Source: Sclerurus mexicanus
Taxonomy: Eukaryota; Chordata; Aves; Passeriformes; Furnariidae
Reading direction: 5' to 3'
DNA: 64,000 bases
NCBI GenBank assembly: GCA_013396755.1
Contig: VWZF01003646.1
Span: forward strand, 434,001 to 498,000
The notes beneath the pieces are model-generated. The model saw nothing but the letters and a program-made list of their open reading frames with translations, had not been told where the DNA came from and searched no databases. Below are positions 25,354-36,162 of this stretch, one piece after another. The stretch's first letter is position 1. Every line of letters begins with the position of its first letter. The position numbers were made by a program, and so were the translations under genes.

Positions 25354-26095
25354 TGTCTGTAAAGATGGTTAACAAAGGGCACCATGAATATTCATATCCT
25401 GATGCTAACTACTTTAGCCAGAGCCCTTTGTTCTGATCTCTCCCCAGGCTGGGAGGGGTATGGAAGACGGGCTCGGGTGGGGGAAGTGTCCGGGGTTTCT
25501 GCACTTTTCTGCGCAGGTCAGGAGTTCAGCGATCGGTGGAGTGAGCAAGCAGAGGCACACCAGTATCCGGTATCACTGGATAGCTAGGACTCTGTCTTCC
25601 CCTCCCTAACTCGACTGTTTTCATCCATGGGCAACCATGGGCATTGCGGGAGCTGCCCTGGGGAAGAGAGAGAGCACGCCTGTTTCCTGTACTATGGAGA
25701 TAGGTTCTCTTCTGCTCTCGTCATTGACACCACTGGAGCTGACCTGGTGACTGTGCTCCTGCCATCCCCAGAGAGAGAGAGGGCAGCAGGCCAGGGTGTG
25801 ACACCGCCACCTGCTGTCTGTAAATATAACTGCACTCCCCTTTTTTTTGCTGGGGTAGCCAAAAGACCATTTAACTGTTTGCCTTGTCATTTAAAGAGTT
25901 TATTACAAACTGTTGTTGTTTGGTCCTTTCTGGATATGTATTGTGGTTATGTATTGGATATGTATTCTGGTTAAGATCTGTTATCCTTTTCATATATGTA
26001 TACTTTTCTAACTAAAGTCCTGTTTTCTAAATTTAAAGGAGAGGGATTATTTCTTGGCCAACGTAGATATCTTAGTTCTCCCCTTGAACTAAGAC
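25354..26095. other. GC-rich, CpG-containing segment, possible LTR or promoter relic
   Basis: Bases 25,440-25,850 are strikingly GC-rich against AT-rich flanks, with nine CpGs between 25,468 and 25,648. An ATGAATATTCAT palindrome lies at 25,383-25,394. The GC-rich part is followed by T-rich sequence and an imperfect 24-bp tandem duplication (25,931-25,978). A GC-rich upstream part with a T-rich downstream part is common in retroviral LTRs, but I cannot place TG...CA ends or target duplications. Open frames of 89 and 115 codons on opposite strands overlap each other and have no motif. Either an unrecognised LTR or a small CpG island is possible. Confidence 0.35.
25931..25978. repeat. Imperfect 24-bp tandem duplication
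   Basis: Two adjacent units starting TGGATATGTATT; the first continues GTGGTTATGTAT and the second CTGGTTAAGATC. The match covers most of the unit, so it is a short tandem duplication that has since drifted. Confidence 0.75.
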
Positions 26096-28379
26096 AAATA
26101 ATAAACAAAACTATCTGAAGCAGTACATTACAAACGAGACCATGTGAGATGTATTTCTATGACATTTATAATTTGTTCAGTGTATGTACATATTGAGTTT
26201 AATGCCAGTGATGTGTAAACGCAGCAAAGATTTTCTTAATGAGGGATTAGTAAACAATTCATCACTGCCTTTTTCACCACCTGCACTAAGGTCCATTGAG
26301 AAAGTATCACAGATAGAAATACAGATAGAACTGGGAAGAAATATTAAATCAGTATGCACAAGACTAATGATTGAAAAAGCAATTTTAACACAAGCATTCA
26401 TTTACCTTTGTGCATTTTGTTCTGCAGCCATTCAGGTTTGTTGTTGCTTTTTATATCCACAAGAAACTTCTACCTCTTTTAATTTAATTCATACACATCC
26501 AGTGAAATACTTTGTATGCATTTTGTGGTAGGATTAAAGAATATTTTTAAAATTGTAAAATCTACCTTGAATTATCCATGTTGTCAGGGAAAAAACCAAG
26601 GTATTTAGAAAGTCATGTTGAAAGTATATTTGTTGTGAAACATTAATGGTTGCTTGATGTTAGTTCAGCTGAAATAGCTTTGACTTGTAAAATTTAGAAA
26701 GGGAACCATTTTTAAAATTTTAAGGCAGAAAAACCAAGTTTTCTCTATCTCAGATATATACAAATAGAAGAAATAATTTTCCTGCATGTTTTGTTTTGTA
26801 ATTTTTTCCTGAGAATGTAAAACTCTAGCTGCAAACAGATCTTGATATACTGTGTGTATTCTGATATATTGTGTATGTGTTGGTGTAGCTTTATTTATTC
26901 TAAAACAACTTCATTCCCTTCTACCTGACAAAAGTCAAGGCTACTTCATATCACTGTTTGGAAACAGCATACATAGAATTTTTATAAACCAAAAGTGTAT
27001 GCTGATAAGTTGTCCTGAAATGACATCTTCATGCACAATAGAATGAATTGCAGAAAAAATTAATACACACCTTCAAAGCAATACTAACAAAATGACTAGA
27101 TAACAAGAAAAAATTAAACGCTCAGATAGAGTTGAAAATATGACAGTAAAACAAGGATGACATTAAGAGAGTTTGATTTGGATAGGCAAAGGGTTTTCAG
27201 AGAAAAGACACATGAAACTATAGCAACAGTACTTGGGAACCCTTTTGTCATCTACTGATTGAAATTAACAGAGACATTCTATTCATAGATAAAGGTAATT
27301 AACTAATGCAAGACGTTTATGCAGTTATATTTGTAAAGATTTGCCAAAAAATCATAAACCAAATTATTTCATAAAAAGCCTGATCAAATGCCCACTAAAG
27401 GCCTAGGAATCTTTCCAGTGATTTCAGCAAGCTTTATTTCCAGTCTTGTAACAAAACATCAAGGCATTCATAGAGAATAAATGCTGGTACCAGAATATTT
27501 TTAATTTAAATTTTTATCAGGCAGAAGTTTTACACAGTGGGCTGACTTTGACACTGACTGCTCATCTGTTGACTGGCACTGAAGTTTGTTGAGAAAAAGT
27601 TCTAATTATGCCAGTACAGTCATTTGTATTGTTACCACTGACTCACCCACACCCGTTAGTGTGACACTACCGTCCTTGACTCTGAGGAAATGTGTGGTAA
27701 TGATGATTTCAATAACTGCCTGCTTAATTTTTCTGTACTAAATTTTTCTGTTCAGCCTTATTTGTGTTTGAAAATTCAGCTGTTACCACAAGCAACCCGT
27801 AGTTAAGAAACTCGTGGCTCTCTTGCATAGATTTTTGCATTTGATTGTGTGATTAGTAGCTTGCATGCAAAGATGATTGAAAGTGAATATAAAAGTGTCA
27901 GATATGGACACTAAATAAGATATGCTGCACTAGAAAGAGAAAATCCACTGATACTTAAAAAATAATCAGTTGTAACTAATATCTTGAAATTTTGCTTTGT
28001 CTGATTTACTAAATTACCCAGTAAGGCCCAAAATTCATTCAATAAGTCAGTGTAACTGATGCATGGAGCTGAGCCAGGGAAACTAAAGCAAATTGATTAA
28101 TCCAATGCTTGATTAGTGTCTTTTCCTGCTTATTAATACATAGGCTTTTTCTGTTGGTAATAACAAAACCTCTGCTTCTTTATAGGTAAGCAAAAATAAT
28201 CTTAAAACTACAATTACTTACATCTCTATCAAATACTCCTTGGTTTTTTTCCTCATAATAATCTCATAATAAAACGCCTTATTTCAATTTTACTTTTGTT
28301 TGACCTTAACAGAATTGTTCTTTTAACTCTGCAAATTCTCTTTCACCTAGGTTCCTTAGACAACATAATTTGTTTTAGT
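26096..28379. other. Non-coding AT-rich DNA, no gene seen
   Basis: No repeat family recognised. The 115-codon frame at 26,184-26,531 overlaps an antisense frame and has no recognisable domain. Bases 27,840-28,150 include several homeodomain-like ATTA cores and a TTGCATGCAAAG site. Confidence 0.5.
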
Positions 28380-28640
28380 ACACTTCTTACACACATTTTG
28401 ACATTTGTCAGCTGATAAATCAGACCACCTGTAAATGCAAATGAGCAATCATTGCTGAAAATCCTTCTGTCCCCACGCTGAACACTCCTGGATGGATTTG
28501 CTCTGTATTCTGATTCAAGTATCACCGTTTTACCTGTGCTATCATGCATTTGAAAACAGTGCAGATCTGAACAGTGCCTCAGTTTTGGCATTTTCCTGTT
28601 TGTTTTTCTGATTTGCTCATTAGAGACCAACCTCTAATAG
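28380..28640. promoter_or_regulatory. Motif-dense segment, candidate conserved non-coding element
   Basis: Contains a short inverted repeat TGACATTTGTCA, overlapping an E-box CAGCTG. Nearby are an ACCACCTG RUNX/E-box-like site and a perfect octamer ATGCAAAT (28,435-28,442). The minus strand stays open for 95 codons across this interval and includes acceptor-like and donor-like strings (TTTGCATTTACAG; CACAG followed by GTAAAA), but no consistent exon emerges. Transcription-factor names are by motif only. Confidence 0.25.
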
Positions 28641-29663
28641 CCTGCAGCCTGCACCAATGAAAGCAAGATTGTTTACTGTTCACAGTGTTGTCTCTCTGCT
28701 TATCCAAAATTCATTCACACTAACAGTGGAGTCAAAACAAGGCCTTTTACCTCCAAAAATTTTCTGGCATTTCCATAAAAGCTAAGCTGTTTTCCTAAAC
28801 AGCTTCCCAGGGTGAAAGTGCCCTATCTTAATCCTAGGGTAATTCCAGTTATTCTCAATAGCGAAGCAGACACCTTAAGAATGTAAGTGGGCACTTTCAG
28901 GCTTTAGCTTTGTAATGATTTCAAGCACCATCAACACAACATTGAGAATGAATATGAGCCAGGAAGAGTTTGCAGTCTTGTGTATTATGCTCCCTCTTTC
29001 AGGAGGGAGGGAAAAAAAAAATATCAGTGAAAGCAACGAAAATAGACTAAACGTGGTATAAACTCCAAATATCAACTTTTCAACAGTAGTCTCTGTAGAA
29101 ATATATTCACAGCAAAAATTCATTGGTTAGAGGAGAGATTCCTATACATAAGTCTCTCTCATCTTCTCTCTCCTTATTCTTCTCAGTAAGCAGAAACCCC
29201 TTTTATATCATCAATATTACAAATTGCCAGGGCCACCTACCTCTAATACATGTGTTTAAAAAGAAAAGAAAACTTTTGATGGTTATTTTACTTAATAAAA
29301 CGTCTGTATTTACTCTAATAAGAAAAACCCAAAATATCTATACTAGAGTGTAAACATGAAGAATCAGCTCTTTTGGGGCTGAATATTAATTTTAATTCTA
29401 AATTTTTTTGAAGCACCATCTGCTGCATAACAAGGCCCATCTTCTGTCTTAAACTCATATCTGAAAGCTCCTAAGGCCACTCAATATCTATGATAAGTAT
29501 TGGTTAAAAATTAGTGTTCTGCCACACCTGTTAGGGTCATTCAATATCCAAGGAACAATTAATGTGAAAGTTCAGTAACAGCTAAGGGTGATGTTAGAAT
29601 CCAAGCCACTTCAGTAAAGGTCTGAAAGACCTTTTTCTGTTGCTTAAAATAGAAATTTCAAAT
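28641..29663. other. Non-coding AT-rich DNA
   Basis: No repeat or exon recognised. An A-rich run lies near 29,010. Confidence 0.6.
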
Positions 29664-29830
29664 TGTCCAGAGAAGCTGTGGATGCCCCAGCCCCAGCAGT
29701 ATTCAAGGCCAGGTTGGATGGAGGGCTCAGCAAATTCATCTAGGGAAACTTTCCCTGCCCACTACAGGGGAGTTGGAACTAGATGATCATTAAGGTTCCT
29801 TCCAACCCAAACCATTCCATAAATCTATGA
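29664..29830 (+). mobile_element. CR1 3'-end fragment
   Basis: GTCCAGAGAAGCTGTGGATG, CCAGTATTCAAGGCCAGG-like sequence, TTGGATGGAGGGCTCAGCAA, TTGGAACTAGATGATCATTA, AGGTTCCTTCCAACCC and ATTCCATAAATCTATGA. These are the last ~165 bases of a CR1 of the same subfamily as the copies at 19.4 kb and 43.3 kb. Confidence 0.95.
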
Positions 29831-32336
29831 AAATAAAAAAAAATGTTGAGTTTACAGTGTTTTTTTTGCTGTTAGGACATTAGTATAAAACCCCCATTTT
29901 ATCCTAATGCAGATTAAGAACTACACTCTTTTCTAATTAATGCATAAAATGAATTTTAAATTTGCTAACACTGGAATAAATTTCCTTGATAAGGAGGGTA
30001 AGGAAAATGTAACACTTTGCAGTACATCCATACATGTAAAATCCTGTTATGGGAATAAAATGCTTGCTTACGCTAAGAGTTCAGTTTGAGGGGGAAGCTT
30101 CTTTAGAAGTAGTACCCTGCAGCTCTGATGGAATTGAGTATGTGGAAAATACAGTTACTTCTCTTTCAACAGCACTTTTTCTTCACCAGTAAATTAATGG
30201 AAATAAGTGGATAGCTGCCTTAAAAACTAGAGGAAATTATTCCAACAGAAAGAATGCAAAATAATAGCCAAAGCAGTTTCTGTCCTATTTTTTTTCCCCA
30301 AAAGAAACAACCTTCTTTAAGCCAGATTTAGCTAAATGCAGTTATATTTATTTATTTGTGTTTTAATATATCCCCTCAGATAACAATACCACTGTGTCTA
30401 CTAATAAAAATAATCATTGTTCAAGTTGCAATGCACTCATCTGAAATGTTCCAGCAAGTCACAACATGATCTACTCTCCAAGGCTGTAGAGTCTGTAGTT
30501 ATCCCTGCACAACTATGTCTGCTGCCTATTCTATGCACATCCTATATAAATTACGTATTTTGATTTTTGTTACTCTAGAATTCTAGAATTCCAGAATTCC
30601 TTGCTTCAAGCCTTAATTACATCCTTTGTTATTTAAATAGGTTATGTCTCTTCAGAATTCTTTGAAAGGTGCCAGTCTTGGAAATACTATTGACCTGTTG
30701 CACTTATATAAGACAGATTGCTTCAGCAGGCACCAAAAACTTATACACAAGTGGACTAATCTAGACTTTATTGTTCCCAAACTGGAAGCAAGAAGATAAA
30801 TACAAAAGGGAAAGTTAATAGCATACATCAGCACAATATGGTTGGTATTTCTTATTTGGTCTGAGTCTCTGACAGTCCCAAAAACTGAGCTCTGATCCTG
30901 CCTATTGAACAGGTGTGATGTTGCTGCAAGCTGGGGACTGTAACTGTTATTGAACATCCATTGGTTATTATTTGATCTCCTCTCAAAATGTTAGCAGTCA
31001 CATTTCAATCTCACATGTCCTACACTTGTCCATTTAAAATTATTTCTCGTGTCACAAAACAGAGTTTCAACACTGACATAAAAAGATAAACTATTGAAGA
31101 AGTGGTGTCTGAAGAAACAATCAGTGGACAACTTTCATCGGACTTGGAACTGTGCTTTGAACAGGGCATATGTTAAAAACAAGAGAAAAAAATAAGGCGG
31201 AAAGTGCACCTAAGCACCAGCAAAAAAAGGGATTGGAGTGCCAGAACTGCTAAAATGCAATCAGACTAAAGCAACAAGGAGTTGGTTGGAAAATGGGAAA
31301 GGTGCTCCAAGCAGCAAAATTTCTAGTTCTGGTTCATTATTCTTTCATTACTAAAGGTTTATTATTCTCTGGGATCATAGTGTAGGCGCAAGGAAAAAAA
31401 CCATCAAACAAAAGCTAAAACATAAGATGAAAAGTCAGCAGTGTAGTGGTTGAAAATAACTTTCTATCTCTTCTCCTAAGCCATCAATGCAAAATCCTTC
31501 CAATGGACATAAAGAATTTTTCTACGAGATCCATCAAATCCCATATTTTCTCTCAATCCATGTAGAAAAAAAAACCTCTGAGGTTTCAATGGCAGATGCA
31601 AAAAAATTTGCATAGTTACTTATAAAGTGGGTAAATGGTTAGAATTATGCCTTGAAGTATGAAAGCATATCTCTATTACAATGTATTTTATATACTGGGT
31701 AGATACACTCAGTAATGTTAAAAATTAGATTTACTTTTACCGAGTTGAATAAAATCAGTTTTGTCAATTAATATGATGTTAGAAGCAAGAAAAAGTTTTC
31801 TTTTTTATCTCACTTTCTTCTATTTCATTTTCCACATACTGAAATCTCTTTTTCTTGTATTAAGGGAATGTAGACTGGGATACCCTACAATCCCAGTCTT
31901 TTCGGTCTCTCCTCCGATGGAAGCCTATCCATATCTCTGTCTTAGTTCATGCCTGAACTCTCCACATGACAATTTGATCTACACTAAGTAGGTTACCATG
32001 CCAACCTTCTTAATACTAACCTTTGCAAGAAGCTACAGAAAAATTGCCACATACCAAAAGGTAGCTGTTAAAAAAATAAGAACAATGTTTTAAAATGCTA
32101 CCACCTGGTGGTAACCACGTAGCAAAACCTTGACACATGCTAAAAAGAGATGACCAAATGCTGCCTCTGACTAAACACAAATTCAGACCTCACAGGAGCT
32201 GCAAACTGGTAAATGGGAGCAAACAGGATTGCTCTGTATTACACCTACATCTTTTAACTATGCTGAAGAGAGGAAATGGAGATTCCCAATCTCATACAAT
32301 CTAGTGGTACATGCTTTGCATTTTTGTGCTGTTCAG
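29831..32336. other. Non-coding AT-rich DNA left of the candidate exon
   Basis: No repeat family recognised. Local structures are a three-unit 8-bp repeat (TAGAATTC, TAGAATTC, CAGAATTC at 30,576-30,599) and a hairpin at 31,872-31,899. The 101-codon minus-strand frame at 30,652-30,957 has no recognisable motif. Confidence 0.55.
31872..31899. other. Perfect 10-bp inverted repeat with 8-base loop
   Basis: AGACTGGGAT and ATCCCAGTCT are exact reverse complements separated by ACCCTACA. Pairing does not extend outward, so the stem is too short for a typical microRNA precursor. It could be a chance hairpin. Confidence 0.8.
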
Positions 32337-32422
32337 TTCACATCTGCATCTGTGGATAGAAAACGAAAATTGAAGTCTCCTAATCAAGATGGTTACAGAG
32401 GTGGTTCACTACCTGATATTGA
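32337..32422 (+). CDS. Candidate 86-base internal exon of an unidentified gene
   Basis: An acceptor-like end (TGCATTTTTGTGCTGTTCAG, preceded by a possible branch-site string CTCATAC) is followed by an open segment and then a strong donor, GTAAGT at 32,423. The frame open from the acceptor reads a basic, polar peptide including DRKRKLKSPNQDGYRG and then SLPDI. Its Lys/Arg/Ser/Pro/Gly composition resembles a disordered regulatory linker and not the hydrophobic or cysteine-rich noise of most chance frames here. The exon would start in phase 0 and leave two bases over, so skipping it would shift the frame unless paired with another exon. No neighbouring exon was found, and I do not recognise the peptide. 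GTAAGT is expected by chance roughly 16 times per strand in 64 kb, so this remains a hypothesis. If not an exon, it is unique non-coding DNA. Confidence 0.3.
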
Positions 32423-32448
32423 GTAAGTAGGTTATTTGTCCCAGTAAA

Positions 32449-32484
32449 GGAAAAAAAAAAATAAAATAAAAAAAAGAAAAAAAG
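32449..32484. repeat. A-rich tract
   Basis: About 36 bases of A with single T and G interruptions, starting 26 bases after the donor-like site of the candidate exon. It has no SINE body. If the open segment upstream were a retrocopied transcript, an A tail here would be expected, but no polyadenylation signal precedes it. Confidence 0.9.
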
Positions 32485-35400
32485 GCCGCATTTTCTGCAA
32501 ATGTAAATGTACTGACTTCAGCAGAGATGCTGGCACAGGAAAACTCCATTTGGAGCTCCCTTTGGTGACTGCATTATATAAGATGATATGCATTAGTCAG
32601 TAGCTAAGATAACATAAAGGAGACAAACGTGTGCTTCTGCAGATATCCAGTGATAGCTATTAAAATCTTTACAGTTACCACTTTCAGGTAATGAAATCCC
32701 TATTCTCTGTGCAGGGAAACCAAGATCACTGAGTGCTTCCATAAACTCAGCTAGGCAAAAGTAAAAACTCTTATCTCTTACACCGTGGACCTGGGCCTGG
32801 TCTCACACTGAGTCAGTACAAAGCTGACTCTATCAGCTTCAGCTGAATTATTTCTGATTCATATTGGACTGAGAACAGAAAAGTCTTCCTCCAAGTCTAA
32901 TTAATTTTGTTTTCATTCCCACTTGCACCTGAATTAGCAGTGGACAGTTGATACATATGCATTAAAATTTCCCTGCTAACTCTGATGATAGAAGCATATG
33001 TGCCTTTCACACAGCACTGTGTGTCCGGGTGCCTGGAGAACATGGTTTTAGTTGGTACAGACAGATCATAAGGGAAGATGCCCATAGGTATGAGAAAAAT
33101 GCCTGATAATTTGCATAAGCAGCTGGCAGAATGCTCAGAGGGCAAAAAGCAGATCGCCGTCAGATTGCTCTGCCTCTGTCTCTGTACAACATATGCTTCA
33201 CTACAGAAATTACAGTTTCTTTTTTTGCCTCTCAAGGTATTGCTAAACTCTGAGATGAAGACACTAGCTCTTCACCTTCCCTATAGAAAAGTCTTCCCTA
33301 TATGCAAAAGCTGTTTTCTTTTTAAAGACATGGAGTTCTGTTTTTTTCTTCCTCGTACAATCAGTTTCCTAATCCAGAATTGTTACGTTGATTGATATAG
33401 ATGCCTAATAGACAGAAATGCATGGTAAAGTGGAAAAAGAAAATAACCTTTGCTGCAGTACAGTATTTCACATAAAAAGCAATACAGTAGCAAATTCCCT
33501 ATATTATTTCCTGTACTTATGATAGCATATAACTGTGGTATCTATTTGCACTTAAATTTTATGATGATAATTGCAGAAACTCTGAAGTAAAATAGCTTGT
33601 TCAAATAAATAAGGAAACATCAAATAAGAAAACTCTTGCCTTTTTTTTCCAGAGTAAGGACAGGATTTTAGACAGTCTTTTATGTCTATCTAATTGGTTC
33701 TGGTCTATGTCACTTCAATGACACTAGAATGGTAGTAACGTACAAAAAAACCCAACAAATCCTTTCAATTATTTAAGTACATGATCAGGCCTAGTGTTTG
33801 GTTGGAACTGAAATGGAAGGTGATTTGCACATCCATTTGTTCTTTTTTCATTATCGGTAGCTGCTACTAAAATCATGTTAGTAATCAAAAACATTTTTCT
33901 GACTTATTTTTTGGGGGTTTGCTCATACTTCTGAGGACTGATCAATAAATAAAAATTAGATTTTTTGACAATGTCTGTTCTGTCTGAACCCCTAGTTGTT
34001 GCTGGTGTTCATTTGTATCTGCAACTAAATAGGCCATTTCTTTCCAACATTCATTTTTCTCCAAAACAAAATACTAAATATACTTCATATTTTCAGGCTG
34101 CACATTTTGTAAACCCAAGTATTGACCCAGCTTTCTCTCAGGTGACACGCACGGTAGTACCTTAAGAGCCTTGCTGAGTAACTAAGATAGCGATGGATTG
34201 AAAAAACAAAACAATTTCAGTCACCCCTACACACATACTTTAGCCATGGAAGTTAGATTAGGTATTTGCAGTTTGAAGTCTGGCTGGTAAAGGGTCTGAT
34301 TGCCCAGCATTTTGTCAATGCCCATAAAGCTGAAGGAAGTGTGCATCAGGGGAGAGCAATGAAATTACTGTTGGGAGCTGCTGGTTCAGTCAGAAATCAG
34401 GAACTACTAGATAAGTGCACTATGATTAAAATCAAGATAACATAGCTGGCTCTAATAAACAAGATCCTTAGGAGGGACAATCTAAAGCAATGTAAAGAGC
34501 AAGAGAAACAAAAACTATGAAGGAGGAAAGAATTCCATGATTTTATTCAAAAAAATACAGGACATTACATTTATATTAGAATTTCCTGAACAAATGAAAT
34601 TACTTCATGAACAGTGATATGCAAATGGTTCTAGATAAATCTATGACAGCCATGTGATGAGAAAAAAAGAATATACAAACAATTCAGTTTTGTCAAACAG
34701 GGAAAGGCTTAAGCAGAATTTAGGTGAGAGCACCAAACAAGAGTGGTTGAGAGAATCAAGGGCATGCTAAAGCAGATGAAAACCAGAAAGAATATTTGGG
34801 ATGTAAAGCAAAAATTTGGAACTGAAAGAGGCAGACGTGCCAAATACAACTTCAACCTTTAATATAAGCAAAACCAGAAATCAGCCAAGGATACAGCTAG
34901 TCCACTATAAAAATAGATTATAATACAAAATGTAATAAAAAGCTCTCTAGAGTGGTGCTTCTGGGGGATGAAGGGAGCTATTCTAATAATAGAAATGTCT
35001 GTGTGTAATATTTTTAAATGTTTCAGAGGCAGCAGGTCATTTGCACCTTCATTGCATACATACTGGGACATCAGAATGCAGAAAAGCTATATAGGAAATT
35101 TTATAATAAAATGAAAAAAAGGAGCCAAAGTGTTAGCTGCATAATTAGAACAGAATAGAACCTGGCCTCACAAGAAAGCTGAAGAAATTTAATAAAGAAA
35201 AAAGCATAAATAAAGCTACTTATAGAGGCCTCAGACTCAAGTACCAAATACACTTTTCATGACTAGTGCTTCAAGGAAGTAAATGTCAAATGCTATATCT
35301 CAACAAGTCCTTAACGCCCAACAAACATTATTTTATGGAATGATCATGTAACAGTATCTTTTAAAATTGTGTTTCTCAGCAAAGGATATATTTATCTTGA

Positions 35401-36110
35401 TTTGTCAGTCTATTGCTTTCAACCTGACCTAGTAAAAGTAAGCAGATCATAAGTGAGACAACGATTTAGAATACTGACCTATTCCTCAAGGAACTTAACT
35501 CCAGGCATTTCTATAAGAGAAAAAAAAGAGGTCCTGGAGGTAAAAATTCTATGAGCAGACCAACAAAGGGTGAGGTCCTATTACCTTGGAGCCTACAACT
35601 GTCAGCAGTTGTGATACAATCAGGAAAGTAGCCTGAAATTCAAAGCAACATGGCCAGACTGATCCTTGATGTAACTCCATTTATTTGGATGCGTTTGTAT
35701 CCCAGACAACTGTTGCAATGAGTCTAATTCACACTTGATGTAAGCAGGTTCAACTCCCCTGATATCAATGCAATATGACCAGCTTAGTGTAGAGGGCCTG
35801 GATTTGCAATAATGTGTCTCTTGTATTGAGCTGATTTTGCAAAACACTGCAGTTTGTCAGCCCTTTTGATATCTCCAGTCTCAAGAGAACTGCTCTCTTC
35901 TAGTAGTTCATTGATTCATTGCTGAGTTGACCTTTACAAATAGACTGGAATAGAATGGAATTTAGTTATATAATGTCTTTCATTCAGGAGATGTCTCCAA
36001 TCACTGATAAACCAATAATAGTATGAAGATAATATGAAGGCAAATATAAAAACAGTTGTAAATTAGGCAGCAGTACCTATATTACCTTGAATACAAGCCT
36101 AATACAAATG
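32485..36110. other. Non-coding DNA, no gene seen
   Basis: No repeat family recognised in about 3.6 kb. The pair of opposite-strand frames at 32,897-33,395 (112 and 105 codons) overlap and have no recognisable domain. Bases 34,280-35,100 are purine-rich on the plus strand but unassigned. Confidence 0.55.
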
Positions 36111-36162
36111 GAAAAAAAAAAAAACAACAAAACGACAAAAACAACCAAACAAAACAAAACAC
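36111..36162. repeat. A/C-rich low-complexity tract
   Basis: Thirteen As followed by AAC/AAAC units to the end. Same style as the other A/C tracts in this window; no transposon body next to it. Confidence 0.92.

Noticed and set aside
25627..25974. 115-codon frame in the GC-rich segment with a plausible start
   Set aside because: An opposite-strand frame of 89 codons covers the same bases; openness follows from GC richness, and the frame runs into the T-rich part.
26184..26531. 115-codon frame with hydrophobic C-terminal part
   Set aside because: No recognisable domain; an antisense frame of 74 codons overlaps it.
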